Below are positions 1-5,880 of a DNA stretch of 8,984 bases, piece after piece; position 1 is the first letter of the stretch, and every line of letters starts with the position of its first letter. The position numbers and the translations under genes were made by a program. Under the pieces are notes generated by a model. That model saw only the letters and a list, made by a program, of their open reading frames with translations. It ran no database searches and had not been told where the DNA came from. The stretch lies in NCBI GenBank assembly GCA_046047235.1, contig JBJOII010000153.1, positions 1-8,984 of the forward strand, in the 5' to 3' direction. The DNA is from JBMTVN01 sp046047235 (lineage in GTDB: Bacteria; Verrucomicrobiota; Verrucomicrobiia; Limisphaerales; JAHDYP01).

Positions 1-164
1 TTGCGCTCCAGCACCACCACGTCGCAACCTAGCTGAAGCCCGGCCAAGGCGGTCATTTTGGCCAACTGCCCGCCACCCACAATGCCAAGGCGCGGGTTGA
101 CAGCCGATGCGACTCGGGCCGGGGGGACAATGTCGAGAATTTCGCGATCGTAGGTTTCGTACAT
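1..164 (-). CDS. purK: 5-(carboxyamino)imidazole ribonucleotide synthase, N-terminal fragment
   Basis: PurK uses ATP and bicarbonate to carboxylate aminoimidazole ribonucleotide in cytoplasmic purine synthesis. Only 54 codons are present. The gene starts at an ATG read from 164 downward and runs off the left edge of the window. After an N-terminal extension of about 24 residues, the protein reads LGIVGGGQLAKMTALAGLQL (residues 26-45), then a run of valines ending in LER. This matches the glycine-rich first strand and loop that opens the PurK pre-ATP-grasp domain, whose usual form is GxxGGGQLxxM. The ATP-grasp domain lies outside the window. No purE is visible here. The start has no Shine-Dalgarno sequence. 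Another ATP-grasp enzyme with the same opening is possible but less likely. Confidence 0.82.
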   Translation of the reverse strand, partial: MYETYDREILDIVPPARVASAVNPRLGIVGGGQLAKMTALAGLQLGCDVVVLER

Positions 165-582
165 TTGAACTTAAAACAATCCCCGCCAGGCCGACTGAAC
201 CATCTGTAATCGGCGCATGCACTGCCATCGTTCTTTCAGCCTCTTCGCAGGCTGGTGGAGCCGCATCACCCGCCCAAGCCAGGCTCCATTCGAGCACATC
301 TTCGCCCCCCCACGCCCTCATAGCCCCCATTGCCGGGGGCGAAAACCTTTCCGTATGCCACCCCCGAATTCAACCAGGAAATCATGACCATTCCACAAAA
401 CACGGATCGCGAATCCGTACCACCCCCCTCACCCCCGGCAGGACGTCCAAGGAACCGTCCCCCCGACCTTCGCAGCAAAAGGGCTTTCACATCCATCATC
501 CACGCCCCAATGCCCCCACTTCGCGAGACGAAAACCAAATCCAGTATTGCGCCCAACGCCAACATTCAGCACAACACACCCC
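165..582. other. Divergent intergenic region between purK and the ThuA-like gene
   Basis: This 418-bp stretch must carry the promoters for purK (leftward) and the ThuA-like operon (rightward), but I could not pick a convincing -35/-10 pair for either. It holds three inverted repeats: CAGCCT/AGGCTG (237-242 and 249-254), GCCCCC/GGGGGC (323-328 and 335-340) and ACGGAT/ATCCGT (402-407 and 413-418). None is followed by a T-run, so they do not look like intrinsic terminators. They could be operators or 5'-UTR stems. An open frame from an ATG at 384 runs into the ThuA-like gene in another frame. It is proline-rich and low in complexity, and I do not believe it codes for a protein. Confidence 0.5.
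402..418. promoter_or_regulatory. Short inverted repeat upstream of the ThuA-like gene (possible operator)
   Basis: ACGGAT and its exact complement ATCCGT are separated by CGCGA, giving a 17-bp near-palindrome about 165 bp before the chosen ThuA-like start. The size and symmetry suit a dimeric regulator's site. The distance is rather long for an operator at the start of this operon, unless the transcript has a long leader. Chance occurrence in this GC-rich DNA is possible. Confidence 0.2.
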
Positions 583-1389
583 ATGCAATCCACTGTCAGC
601 ACAACACGCCCAAGCCTTACCCTCATCCTCGCCCTCGCCAGCACGCTCACCATCCAGGTGGCATCCCATGCCGCCCAACCGCTCCGGGCACTCCTCATCA
701 CCGGTGGATGCTGCCACGATTACGCCGCCCAAAAAGGCCTCCTCAAGGAAGGCCTCGAAGCCCGCGCCAATCTCAAGGTCGATGTCATCTATACCGATGA
801 CCGCAGCACTACCGCCCGCTTCGACATCTACGAAAAAGCCGACTGGGCCACCAAATACGATGTGGTCATCCACGACGAATGCTCCGCCGACGTAAAGGAC
901 ATGCCCTACGTCCAAAATATCCTCAACGCCCACAAAACCGTCCCCGCCGTCAACCTCCACTGCGCCATGCATTGCTACCGCACCGGCACCGAGGACTGGT
1001 TCTCCTTCGTCGGTATCCAGTCCTCCGGCCACGGCCCCCAGCAACCCATCGAGATCAAACACATCGATACCTCCCACCCCATCACCCAAACTCTCGAGAA
1101 CTGGACCACCATCAACGAGGAACTCTACAACAATATCAAAATCTTCGACACCGCCCACCCCCTCGCCACCGGAACCCAGAAAATCCGCAACCGCGACGGC
1201 CAGGAACGCACCGTCGAAACGGTCGTCACCTGGATCAATACCTACGGCAATACCCGCGTGTTCAGCACCACCATCGGACATAACAACGAAACGGTAAACG
1301 ACCCCCGCTACCTCGACCTCGTCACCCGTGGACTCCTCTGGGCCTGCGATAAACTGAACAACGACTACCTCAAGCCCGCCCAACACTAG
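583..1389 (+). CDS. Secreted ThuA-like domain protein
   Basis: This is a 268-residue protein of the ThuA-like family (PF06283), a class I glutamine-amidotransferase-like fold named after the trehalose-utilisation protein ThuA. Residues 1-30 form a Sec-type signal peptide (hydrophobic SLTLILALAS core, likely cleavage after SHA), so it acts outside the cytoplasm. The domain begins with RALLITGGCCHDY (residues 35-47). It continues with the KYDVVIHDEC strand (91-100), VNLHCAMHCYR (123-133), the GHGP motif (149-152) and PIEIKHIDTSHPIT (155-168), and ends with RVFSTTIGHN (225-234) and a C-terminal RGLLWACDKL helix. His45, His126, His130, His150 and His233 are the likely pocket residues. The frame is also open from a TTG at 547, but the ATG at 583 puts the signal peptide at the N-terminus. 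There is no Shine-Dalgarno sequence. It is the first gene of the unit and lies 26 bp before the cytochrome gene. Related proteins often occur with sugar oxidoreductases. The exact substrate is unknown. Confidence 0.9.
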   Translation: MQSTVSTTRPSLTLILALASTLTIQVASHAAQPLRALLITGGCCHDYAAQKGLLKEGLEARANLKVDVIYTDDRSTTARFDIYEKADWATKYDVVIHDECSADVKDMPYVQNILNAHKTVPAVNLHCAMHCYRTGTEDWFSFVGIQSSGHGPQQPIEIKHIDTSHPITQTLENWTTINEELYNNIKIFDTAHPLATGTQKIRNRDGQERTVETVVTWINTYGNTRVFSTTIGHNNETVNDPRYLDLVTRGLLWACDKLNNDYLKPAQH

Positions 1390-1415
1390 CCCGAATCGGC
1401 CGACCTCAGCCACGC

Positions 1416-2867
1416 ATGGCCAAGGCCACTTCCATCCGCCTGCTCCAGCTGCTGGCGACAGGGCTCCTGGCCCTCTCGCCAGCCCACGCACAACCCGCCG
1501 ACTCTCCGTCCCGCTTCGTGGCAGACCACTGCCTGGAATGCCACGACAGCCTCACCTCCAAGGCGGGGCTCAACCTCGAAACTCTTCCCCCCTCCTTCGA
1601 ACCCGGACCCGACTTCGATACCTGGCTGAAAATCTATCAAAGGGTGTCCTCGGGCGAAATGCCCCCGCCCGACAAACCCCAGCCTCCCGAACAATCCAAA
1701 GCCAACTTCCTCACCTCCCTCCACGGCCACCTGCTCCAAGCGGACCAGCAAGAGGTCGCCCTCCACGGACGCGGCACCCAACGCCGCCTCAACCGCCACG
1801 AATACGAGGAAACCCTGCGCGACCTCCTCCACCTCCCCTACCTCGAAGTCAAAGCCTTCCTCCCCGAAGATCGCGAAGCCCATGGTTACAATAAAATCGG
1901 CTCCGCCCTCGACGTCTCCCACGTCCAGATAGCCCGCTACCTCGCCGCAGCCGACTTTGCCCTCCGCTCCGCCTACAACCCCGCAACCCACCCCCCTCAA
2001 ACCACGACCCAACGTTTCTATACCTGGGAAGAATACTCGTTCTTCGGAGCTATCGACCTCGCAGGCCCCCTCAACCGACGAACCTTCCCCCTCATCCAGC
2101 TCGACCTCCAGACGGATGTCATGGCCGATACCAACCGCAAAATGCCCCATACCCAAGACCCCGTGCGGCGCGACCAGGAAGCCATGGCCGTCGTGGTCAG
2201 CACCTACGAACCTACAGAAATCCGCTTCGGCAGCTTCCGTGCCCCCACCTCCGGCCGCTACCGCCTCAGCTTCTCAGGCTATAGCATCCACATGGCCGCC
2301 GACTTCAAAAGCGTCTCAGAAGCCAAAAGATCCGAACCGGTTACCATCTACGCCGAAACCCCTCCCAGAAGCCTGCGCAAACTCGGCAGCTTCGATCTCC
2401 ACCCCTCCCCCACCAAAGCCGAAATGGATGTCTGGCTCCTCAAAGGGGAAACCATCCGGCCCGACGCCGCACGCCTCTTCCGCTCCCGGCCACCCCATCA
2501 CAAAAACCCCCTGGCCACCCCCAATGGCATGCCCGGCGTCGCCTTCCAGTGGATGGAAGTCCAAGGCCCCCTCATCACGGAATGGCCACCCGCCAGCCAT
2601 ATCACTCTCCTCGGCACAGACCCCCTCCCCGCACACCCCGCCCCCCCGCACCCCAGCACGCACGCCCCCTCCTCGAAGCCTTCCTCAACCAGGCCTACCT
2701 CCGTCCCCACTCCCCCGAGGACCTCAACCGCTTCCTCCAAGTCACCCAAAAAGCGCTTGCCACAGGATCCACCTTCCCCGAAGCCCTCATCGCCACCTAC
2801 ACCGCCGTCCTGGCCTCGCCCTCCTTCCTCTACCTCGAAGAACAACCCGGACCACTCGACGATATAG
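1416..2867 (+). CDS. PSCyt/DUF1592-family cytochrome, N-terminal part (frame broken near 2641)
   Basis: This is the first half of a large secreted c-type cytochrome of the family that is abundant in Planctomycetes and Verrucomicrobia. Residues 1-25 are a Sec signal peptide ending in AHA. A PSCyt1-like domain follows, with the haem c motif CLECH (Cys39, Cys42, His43) and VSSGEMPPP (77-85), whose methionine is the probable distal ligand. DUF1587 follows: RRLNRHEYEETLRDLL (123-138) and the FLPEDREAHGYNKIG region (148-162). A beta-rich stretch then ends in GVAFQWMEVQGPLITEWPP (374-392), typical of this family just before DUF1595. Homologous sequence stops near codon 405-411 (about 2630-2648). Beyond that the frame gives only a Pro/Ser/Thr-rich tail until the stop at 2867, so the tail is an artefact of the frame change. 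The gene continues in the -1 frame as the next entry. The joined protein would have 837 residues, which suits the family. Confidence 0.85.
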   Translation: MAKATSIRLLQLLATGLLALSPAHAQPADSPSRFVADHCLECHDSLTSKAGLNLETLPPSFEPGPDFDTWLKIYQRVSSGEMPPPDKPQPPEQSKANFLTSLHGHLLQADQQEVALHGRGTQRRLNRHEYEETLRDLLHLPYLEVKAFLPEDREAHGYNKIGSALDVSHVQIARYLAAADFALRSAYNPATHPPQTTTQRFYTWEEYSFFGAIDLAGPLNRRTFPLIQLDLQTDVMADTNRKMPHTQDPVRRDQEAMAVVVSTYEPTEIRFGSFRAPTSGRYRLSFSGYSIHMAADFKSVSEAKRSEPVTIYAETPPRSLRKLGSFDLHPSPTKAEMDVWLLKGETIRPDAARLFRSRPPHHKNPLATPNGMPGVAFQWMEVQGPLITEWPPASHITLLGTDPLPAHPAPPHPSTHAPSSKPSSTRPTSVPTPPRTSTASSKSPKKRLPQDPPSPKPSSPPTPPSWPRPPSSTSKNNPDHSTI

Positions 2868-3928
2868 CCCTCGCCGCCCGACTCTCCTACTTCCTCTGGA
2901 ACTCCCGCCCCGACACCGAACTGCTCCAGCTCGCCCGGGACAACCAGCTGCACAACCCCGAAATCCTTGAGGCGCAAACGGACCGCCTCCTCAACCACCC
3001 CCGCGCCCGCAACTTCATCAACGCTTTCCTCGATTACTGGCTCGACCTGCGCCTCATCAGTGGCACCGCCCCCGATGAACAACTCTACCCCGACTACCAG
3101 CTCGATGATCACCTCGCAGAATCCATGACGGAAGAAACCCAGCTCTTCTTCCGGGAACTCATCCAGTCCAACCTCCCCACCCGGAACCTCGTCCAGTCCG
3201 ACTTCGCCATGCTCAATGAACGCCTCGCCACCCACTACAACATCACCGGGATCGACGGCGTCACGGTCCGCAAATACCCCCTGCCCGCGAACTCCATCCG
3301 TGGCGGCCTCCTCACGCAAGCCAGCGTCCTCAAGGTCACCTCCAACGGCACCACAACCTCCCCCGTCAAACGCGGCGCCTGGATCATGTCCCGCATCCTC
3401 GGAATGCCACCTCCCCCACCACCCGCCAGCGTCCCGGCCGTGGAACCCGATATCCGCGGCGCAACAACCATCCGCCAGCAACTCGCCCTCCACCGCAGCC
3501 AGGAATCCTGCAACGCCTGCCACCAAAAAATCGACCCCGCGGGCTTCGCCCTCGAGTCCTTCGATGTCATGGGCGGGTACCGGGAACGCTACCGCTCCGT
3601 CGGCCAGGGCGACCCGGTCCAAGGCATCGGTCACAACGGAAATGACTATAACTTCAGCCTCAGCCAACCCGTCGATTGCTCGGGCATACTCTGGGATAAC
3701 CGCACCTTCACTGACGTTCGCGACCTCAAAAATCTCCTCCTCTCTGACGAAGAACAAATCGCCCGGAACCTCCTGCAGCAGCTCACGGTCTATGCCACCG
3801 GAGCCCCCATCCGATTCTCAGACCAACCCGCCCTCCAGCAAATCCTTGCAGACTGCCGTGCATCCCATTACGGCACCCGTTCCCTCATTCAAAAGCTGGT
3901 GCAAAGCCAGCTCTTTCGCTACAAATGA
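2549..3928 (+). CDS. PSCyt/DUF1592-family cytochrome, C-terminal part (continues the previous gene)
   Basis: This is the second half of the broken cytochrome gene. The frame opens at a GTG at 2549, but its first 35 or so codons overlap real coding in the other frame. Family-like sequence starts at about 2654. Domains in order, numbered in the joined 837-residue protein: DUF1595 from about 416 (ARPLLEAFLNQAYLRP, then FPEALIATYTAVLASPSFLY); DUF1592 (ALAARLSYFLWNSRPD, FLDYWLDLRLI, SDFAMLNERLATHY); DUF1588 (IRGGLLTQASVLKVTSNGT, SPVKRGAWIMSRILG) with a second haem c motif CNACH (Cys699, Cys702, His703) followed by KIDPAGFALESFD; and a C-terminal DUF1585 (LRDLKNLLL-like segment through LIQKLVQSQLF). 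It ends 13 bp before the DUF1552 gene. The start at 2549 is almost certainly not used as a separate start. It would leave a protein with no signal peptide and only one haem. Confidence 0.82.
   Translation: MDGSPRPPHHGMATRQPYHSPRHRPPPRTPRPPAPQHARPLLEAFLNQAYLRPHSPEDLNRFLQVTQKALATGSTFPEALIATYTAVLASPSFLYLEEQPGPLDDIALAARLSYFLWNSRPDTELLQLARDNQLHNPEILEAQTDRLLNHPRARNFINAFLDYWLDLRLISGTAPDEQLYPDYQLDDHLAESMTEETQLFFRELIQSNLPTRNLVQSDFAMLNERLATHYNITGIDGVTVRKYPLPANSIRGGLLTQASVLKVTSNGTTTSPVKRGAWIMSRILGMPPPPPPASVPAVEPDIRGATTIRQQLALHRSQESCNACHQKIDPAGFALESFDVMGGYRERYRSVGQGDPVQGIGHNGNDYNFSLSQPVDCSGILWDNRTFTDVRDLKNLLLSDEEQIARNLLQQLTVYATGAPIRFSDQPALQQILADCRASHYGTRSLIQKLVQSQLFRYK
2641..2648 (+). other. Frameshift site in the PSCyt/DUF1592 gene
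   Basis: Upstream of this C7-G tract the family sequence reads in the frame that starts at 1416. Downstream it resumes one base back (-1), with QHARPLLEAFLNQAY from 2654. Adding one C to the run restores a single 837-codon frame with no stop codon. A one-base loss in the homopolymer, whether real or a sequencing or assembly error, is the simplest reading. In the upstream frame the bases at 2642-2648 also read C CCC CCG, which formally fits a -1 slippery heptamer (X XXY YYZ). I see no strong stem just downstream, and I know of no recoding in this family. Confidence 0.75.
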
Positions 3929-3941
3929 CCTCATTCACACC

Positions 3942-5297
3942 ATGAGCAGGCCTAAACACCCCCAACCCGCCGCCCCCCACATCGCAACCCGCCAGCCCCT
4001 CTCCCGCCGCACTTTCCTCCGCGGCACAGGCATCGCCCTCGCCCTGCCCCTACTCGATGCCATGTCTCCCGCATTCGCCCGGCTGCACCCCACAACACCC
4101 AACCCCTCAGCAGCCTCCTCCACCCCAAGACGCATGCTCGCAATCTGCAATAACCTGGGCCTCCTCCCCGACCAGTTCTTCCCCCAGGCCGCCGGCCCCA
4201 ATTACCCACTGTCCCCCTACCTCGAAACGCTCGCCACCCACCGCAACAACTTCACGGTCTTCAGTGGCGTCTCCCACCCCGATGTCGATGGCGGCCACCC
4301 CGCCGATAATTGCTTTCTCACCGCCGCACCTCATCCCGGCCGCGGCAGTTTCCGTAATACAATCTCCCTCGACCAATACATCGCCGAACGCATCGGCCAC
4401 CTGACCCGCTTCCCCTCCCTCAACCTCGGCGTCAATGTCCATCAAGGCCAACGCAGCCTCGCCTGGACCAGCTCCGGCGTCCTCATCCCCTGCGAGGAAA
4501 AAGCCTCCGATGTCTTCCGCCGACTCTTCATCAATGGCTCTGAGGCAGACGTCCAAGTCCAAGTCCGCAAACTGGAACTCGGTGAAAGCATCCTCGACGC
4601 CGTAGCCGGCCAGGCCAAGTCACTCCAAAACAACCTCGGCAGCCAGGACCGCGACCGGCTCGACCAATACTTCACCAGCGTCCGCGACCTCGAGCAGCGC
4701 ATGGCCATGTCGAAGGAATGGGAACACCTCCCCAAACCCCAAGTCGACGCCCCCACACCCCTCGACCCGGAAAGCCCCAAGGCCTATATGGACAAGGTCG
4801 AGCTCATGTACGATATCGCCAAACTCGCCTTCGAAACCGACTCCACCCGCTCCATCGCCCTCCTGCTCGATAGTGTTAACTCGCCGGCCATCGAGTTCGG
4901 TGACGTCAAAACCAACGACGGCTACCACAACCTCTCCCACCACGGACGCTCCGACGAAAAACTCTCCCAACTCAAAGCCATTGACCAATGGCACATGCGC
5001 CTCCTCAACAATCTCTTCACCCAACTGAAAGAAGCCCGTGAAGACGACACCCCCCTTCTCGACCGCACCATGATCCTCTACGGATCCAACCTCGGAAACG
5101 CCAATACCCACGTCACCACCAACCTCCCCATCCTCCTCGCCGGCGGTGGGTTCCAGCACGGACAGCACCTCGCCTTCGATACCGACCGCAATTACCCTCT
5201 CCCCAACCTATTCGTCTCCATGCTTCAACGGCTCGGAATCGAGACCGACCAGTTCGCCTCCTCCACCGGAACCTTCCGCGGCCTACAGCCAAGCTGA
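3942..5297 (+). CDS. DUF1552 family protein exported by the Tat pathway
   Basis: This is a 451-residue protein. The N-terminus has a clear twin-arginine signal: SRRTFLRG at residues 21-28, then hydrophobic GIALALPLLDA, with likely cleavage after AFA (residues 45-47). It should therefore be folded before export to the periplasm. The mature part matches the DUF1552 family, which is regularly paired with DUF1592 cytochromes in Planctomycetes and Verrucomicrobia. Segments seen include RRMLAICNNLGLLPDQFFP (63-81), FSGVSHPDVDGGHPADNCFL (107-126), SLDQYIAERIGH, then YHNLSHHGRSDEKL and RTMILYGSNLGNANTHV near the C-terminus. Several His/Asp-rich stretches could bind metal, because the related DUF1501 family resembles alkaline phosphatase/sulfatase folds, but activity is unproven. 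The open frame extends upstream into the cytochrome gene. The ATG at 3942 is chosen because it begins just before the Tat signal. It follows the cytochrome stop by 13 bp, so the genes are probably co-transcribed. There is no Shine-Dalgarno sequence. Confidence 0.9.
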   Translation: MSRPKHPQPAAPHIATRQPLSRRTFLRGTGIALALPLLDAMSPAFARLHPTTPNPSAASSTPRRMLAICNNLGLLPDQFFPQAAGPNYPLSPYLETLATHRNNFTVFSGVSHPDVDGGHPADNCFLTAAPHPGRGSFRNTISLDQYIAERIGHLTRFPSLNLGVNVHQGQRSLAWTSSGVLIPCEEKASDVFRRLFINGSEADVQVQVRKLELGESILDAVAGQAKSLQNNLGSQDRDRLDQYFTSVRDLEQRMAMSKEWEHLPKPQVDAPTPLDPESPKAYMDKVELMYDIAKLAFETDSTRSIALLLDSVNSPAIEFGDVKTNDGYHNLSHHGRSDEKLSQLKAIDQWHMRLLNNLFTQLKEAREDDTPLLDRTMILYGSNLGNANTHVTTNLPILLAGGGFQHGQHLAFDTDRNYPLPNLFVSMLQRLGIETDQFASSTGTFRGLQPS

Positions 5298-5327
5298 TCC
5301 CCGCCCCCCCCGGGCCCCTTTGCCAGT

Positions 5328-5359
5328 GTTTCGGTGTTTCAGAGTTTCGGTAATTCAGC
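5328..5359. repeat. 8-bp degenerate tandem repeat, four units
   Basis: Four consecutive octamers read GTTTCGGT, GTTTCAGA, GTTTCGGT and AATTCAGC, so the pattern is NNTTCNGN. The same word recurs as GGTGTTTCAG at about 5495 and 5645 inside the larger 150-bp repeat. That links this tandem to the upstream edge of the repeat unit. It begins 31 bp after the DUF1552 stop codon. Confidence 0.65.
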
Positions 5360-5427
5360 AGGCCAAGCCCACCCGCACCCAGCCAGTGCTATTCGCGTCC
5401 ATTAGCGTCCATTCGCGGTCAAGCACA

Positions 5428-5448
5428 GGAGTCAGGAGTCAGGAGCCA
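5428..5448. repeat. Heptamer tandem GGAGTCA, three units
   Basis: Units are GGAGTCA, GGAGTCA and GGAGCCA. The matching place in the next 150-bp copy has four units, so this short tandem differs in copy number between neighbouring repeats. Confidence 0.75.
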
Positions 5449-5570
5449 GCAGTCATCAACCCCTCGCCCCACCGGACGGCTCTTCATTCTTTGGGTGTTT
5501 CAGCGCCAAGCCCCCCCGCACCTACCCAGTGCTATTCGCGTCCATTGGCGTCCATTCGCGGTTAAGAACG

Positions 5571-5598
5571 GGAGTCGGGAGTCGGGAGTCAGGAGCCA
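5571..5598. repeat. Heptamer tandem GGAGTCR, four units
   Basis: Units are GGAGTCG, GGAGTCG, GGAGTCA and GGAGCCA. The extra heptamer compared with 5428-5448 explains exactly why the distance between successive 29-bp elements grows from 143 bp (5391 to 5534) to 150 bp (5534 to 5684). Confidence 0.75.
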
Positions 5599-5830
5599 GC
5601 AGTCATCAACCCCTCGCCCCACCGGACGGCTCTTCATTCTTTTGGTGTTTCAGCGCCAAGCCCCCCCGCACCTACCCAGTGCTATTCGCGTCCATTCGCG
5701 TCCATTCGCGGTCTCAATACCCTATTCGCGTCCATTCGCGTCCATTCGCGGTAAAGAACATCCCCTTCGCGTCCATTCGCGTCCATTCGCGGTTGAACAT
5801 CCCCATCCACCCGAAATTCGCGGTCCAGAA

Positions 5831-5862
5831 ACAAAAGAGGCCGCAGGCTAACCTGCGGCCTC
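5831..5862 (-). terminator. Intrinsic terminator of the sugar-dehydrogenase-like gene
   Basis: A perfect 11-bp stem, GAGGCCGCAGG (5837-5847) with CCTGCGGCCTC (5852-5862), has a 4-base loop. On the minus strand it is followed by TTTTGT, the U-run expected of a Rho-independent terminator. It lies 19 bp past the stop codon of the minus-strand gene. The plus strand has no T-run after the stem, so it should act mainly leftward. Confidence 0.88.
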
Positions 5863-5880
5863 CTCGAAGATTGCCTGGCT

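Larger units (their letters stand above)
5426..5712. repeat. Direct repeat: two 137-bp copies at 150-bp spacing
   Basis: Positions 5426-5562 and 5576-5712 align without gaps at an offset of 150 bp. I count four mismatches in 137 positions (5427/5577, 5434/5584, 5493/5643 and 5547/5697). Each copy holds a GGAGTCA heptamer tandem, a unique middle part (CATCAACCCCTCGCCCCACC then GGACGGCTCTTCATTC), the GTGTTTCAG word, a C-rich stretch, and one 29-bp element at its end. A third, degenerate half-copy precedes them (about 5361-5419: CCAAGCCCACCCGCACCCAG and on). The low divergence suggests recent duplication. Confidence 0.85.
5391..5793. repeat. Five copies of a 29-bp element built from a 10-bp unit
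   Basis: Each copy reads ATTCGCGTCC, ATTNGCGTCC, ATTCGCGGT. Copies lie at 5391-5419, 5534-5562, 5684-5712, 5724-5752 and 5765-5793; the last one has C in place of the first A. A remnant (AAATTCGCGGTCC) lies at 5814-5826. The middle unit varies at one base: A, G, C, C and C in order. The last two copies are spaced only about 40 bp apart, while the first three follow the larger 143/150-bp repeat. Spacing and lack of unique equal-length spacers rule out a CRISPR array. Function is unknown. Confidence 0.85.
5298..5836. other. Non-coding repeat field between convergent genes
   Basis: The DUF1552 gene and the sugar-dehydrogenase-like gene converge on this stretch of about 540 bp. It holds nested repeats, listed separately, and no believable gene. 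Open frames here translate the repeats themselves, giving strings such as RVHSRPFAV in several frames, which is a sign of non-coding repeat DNA. No clear intrinsic terminator for the plus-strand operon is visible directly after 5297. The C8-GGG-CCCC-TTT sequence at 5304-5321 is too short a stem to call. Confidence 0.7.

Noticed and set aside
323..340. GCCCCC/GGGGGC hairpin as a terminator
   Set aside because: No T-run follows on either strand, and it sits between two divergent genes, where no terminator is expected.
330..800. Plus-strand open frame in the purK-ThuA gap, with an ATG at 384
   Set aside because: Proline-rich low complexity, overlaps the real ThuA-like gene for over 200 bp in another frame, and has no ribosome binding site.
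496..1491. Long minus-strand open frame opposite the ThuA-like gene
   Set aside because: It is a shadow of the C-ending codon bias of the plus-strand gene. Its product is Gly/Val/Asp-rich low complexity, with no domain I recognise.
1957..2970. 337-residue plus-strand frame overlapping the cytochrome break
   Set aside because: Almost entirely Pro/Ser/Thr with no domain. It is the third frame of the C-rich gene and does not join the two family halves.
2498..3757. 419-residue minus-strand open frame opposite the cytochrome
   Set aside because: Same codon-bias shadow. The plus strand here carries clear DUF1592/1588 sequence and a CxxCH motif.
5304..5321. Terminator for the DUF1552 operon
   Set aside because: C8-GGG-CCCC-TTT forms at most a very short stem with no adequate loop and only three Ts.
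5391..5793. CRISPR array
   Set aside because: The 29-bp blocks are spaced irregularly (143, 150, 40 and 41 bp start to start), are built of a 10-bp sub-repeat, and the long intervals are themselves repeats. No cas gene is nearby.
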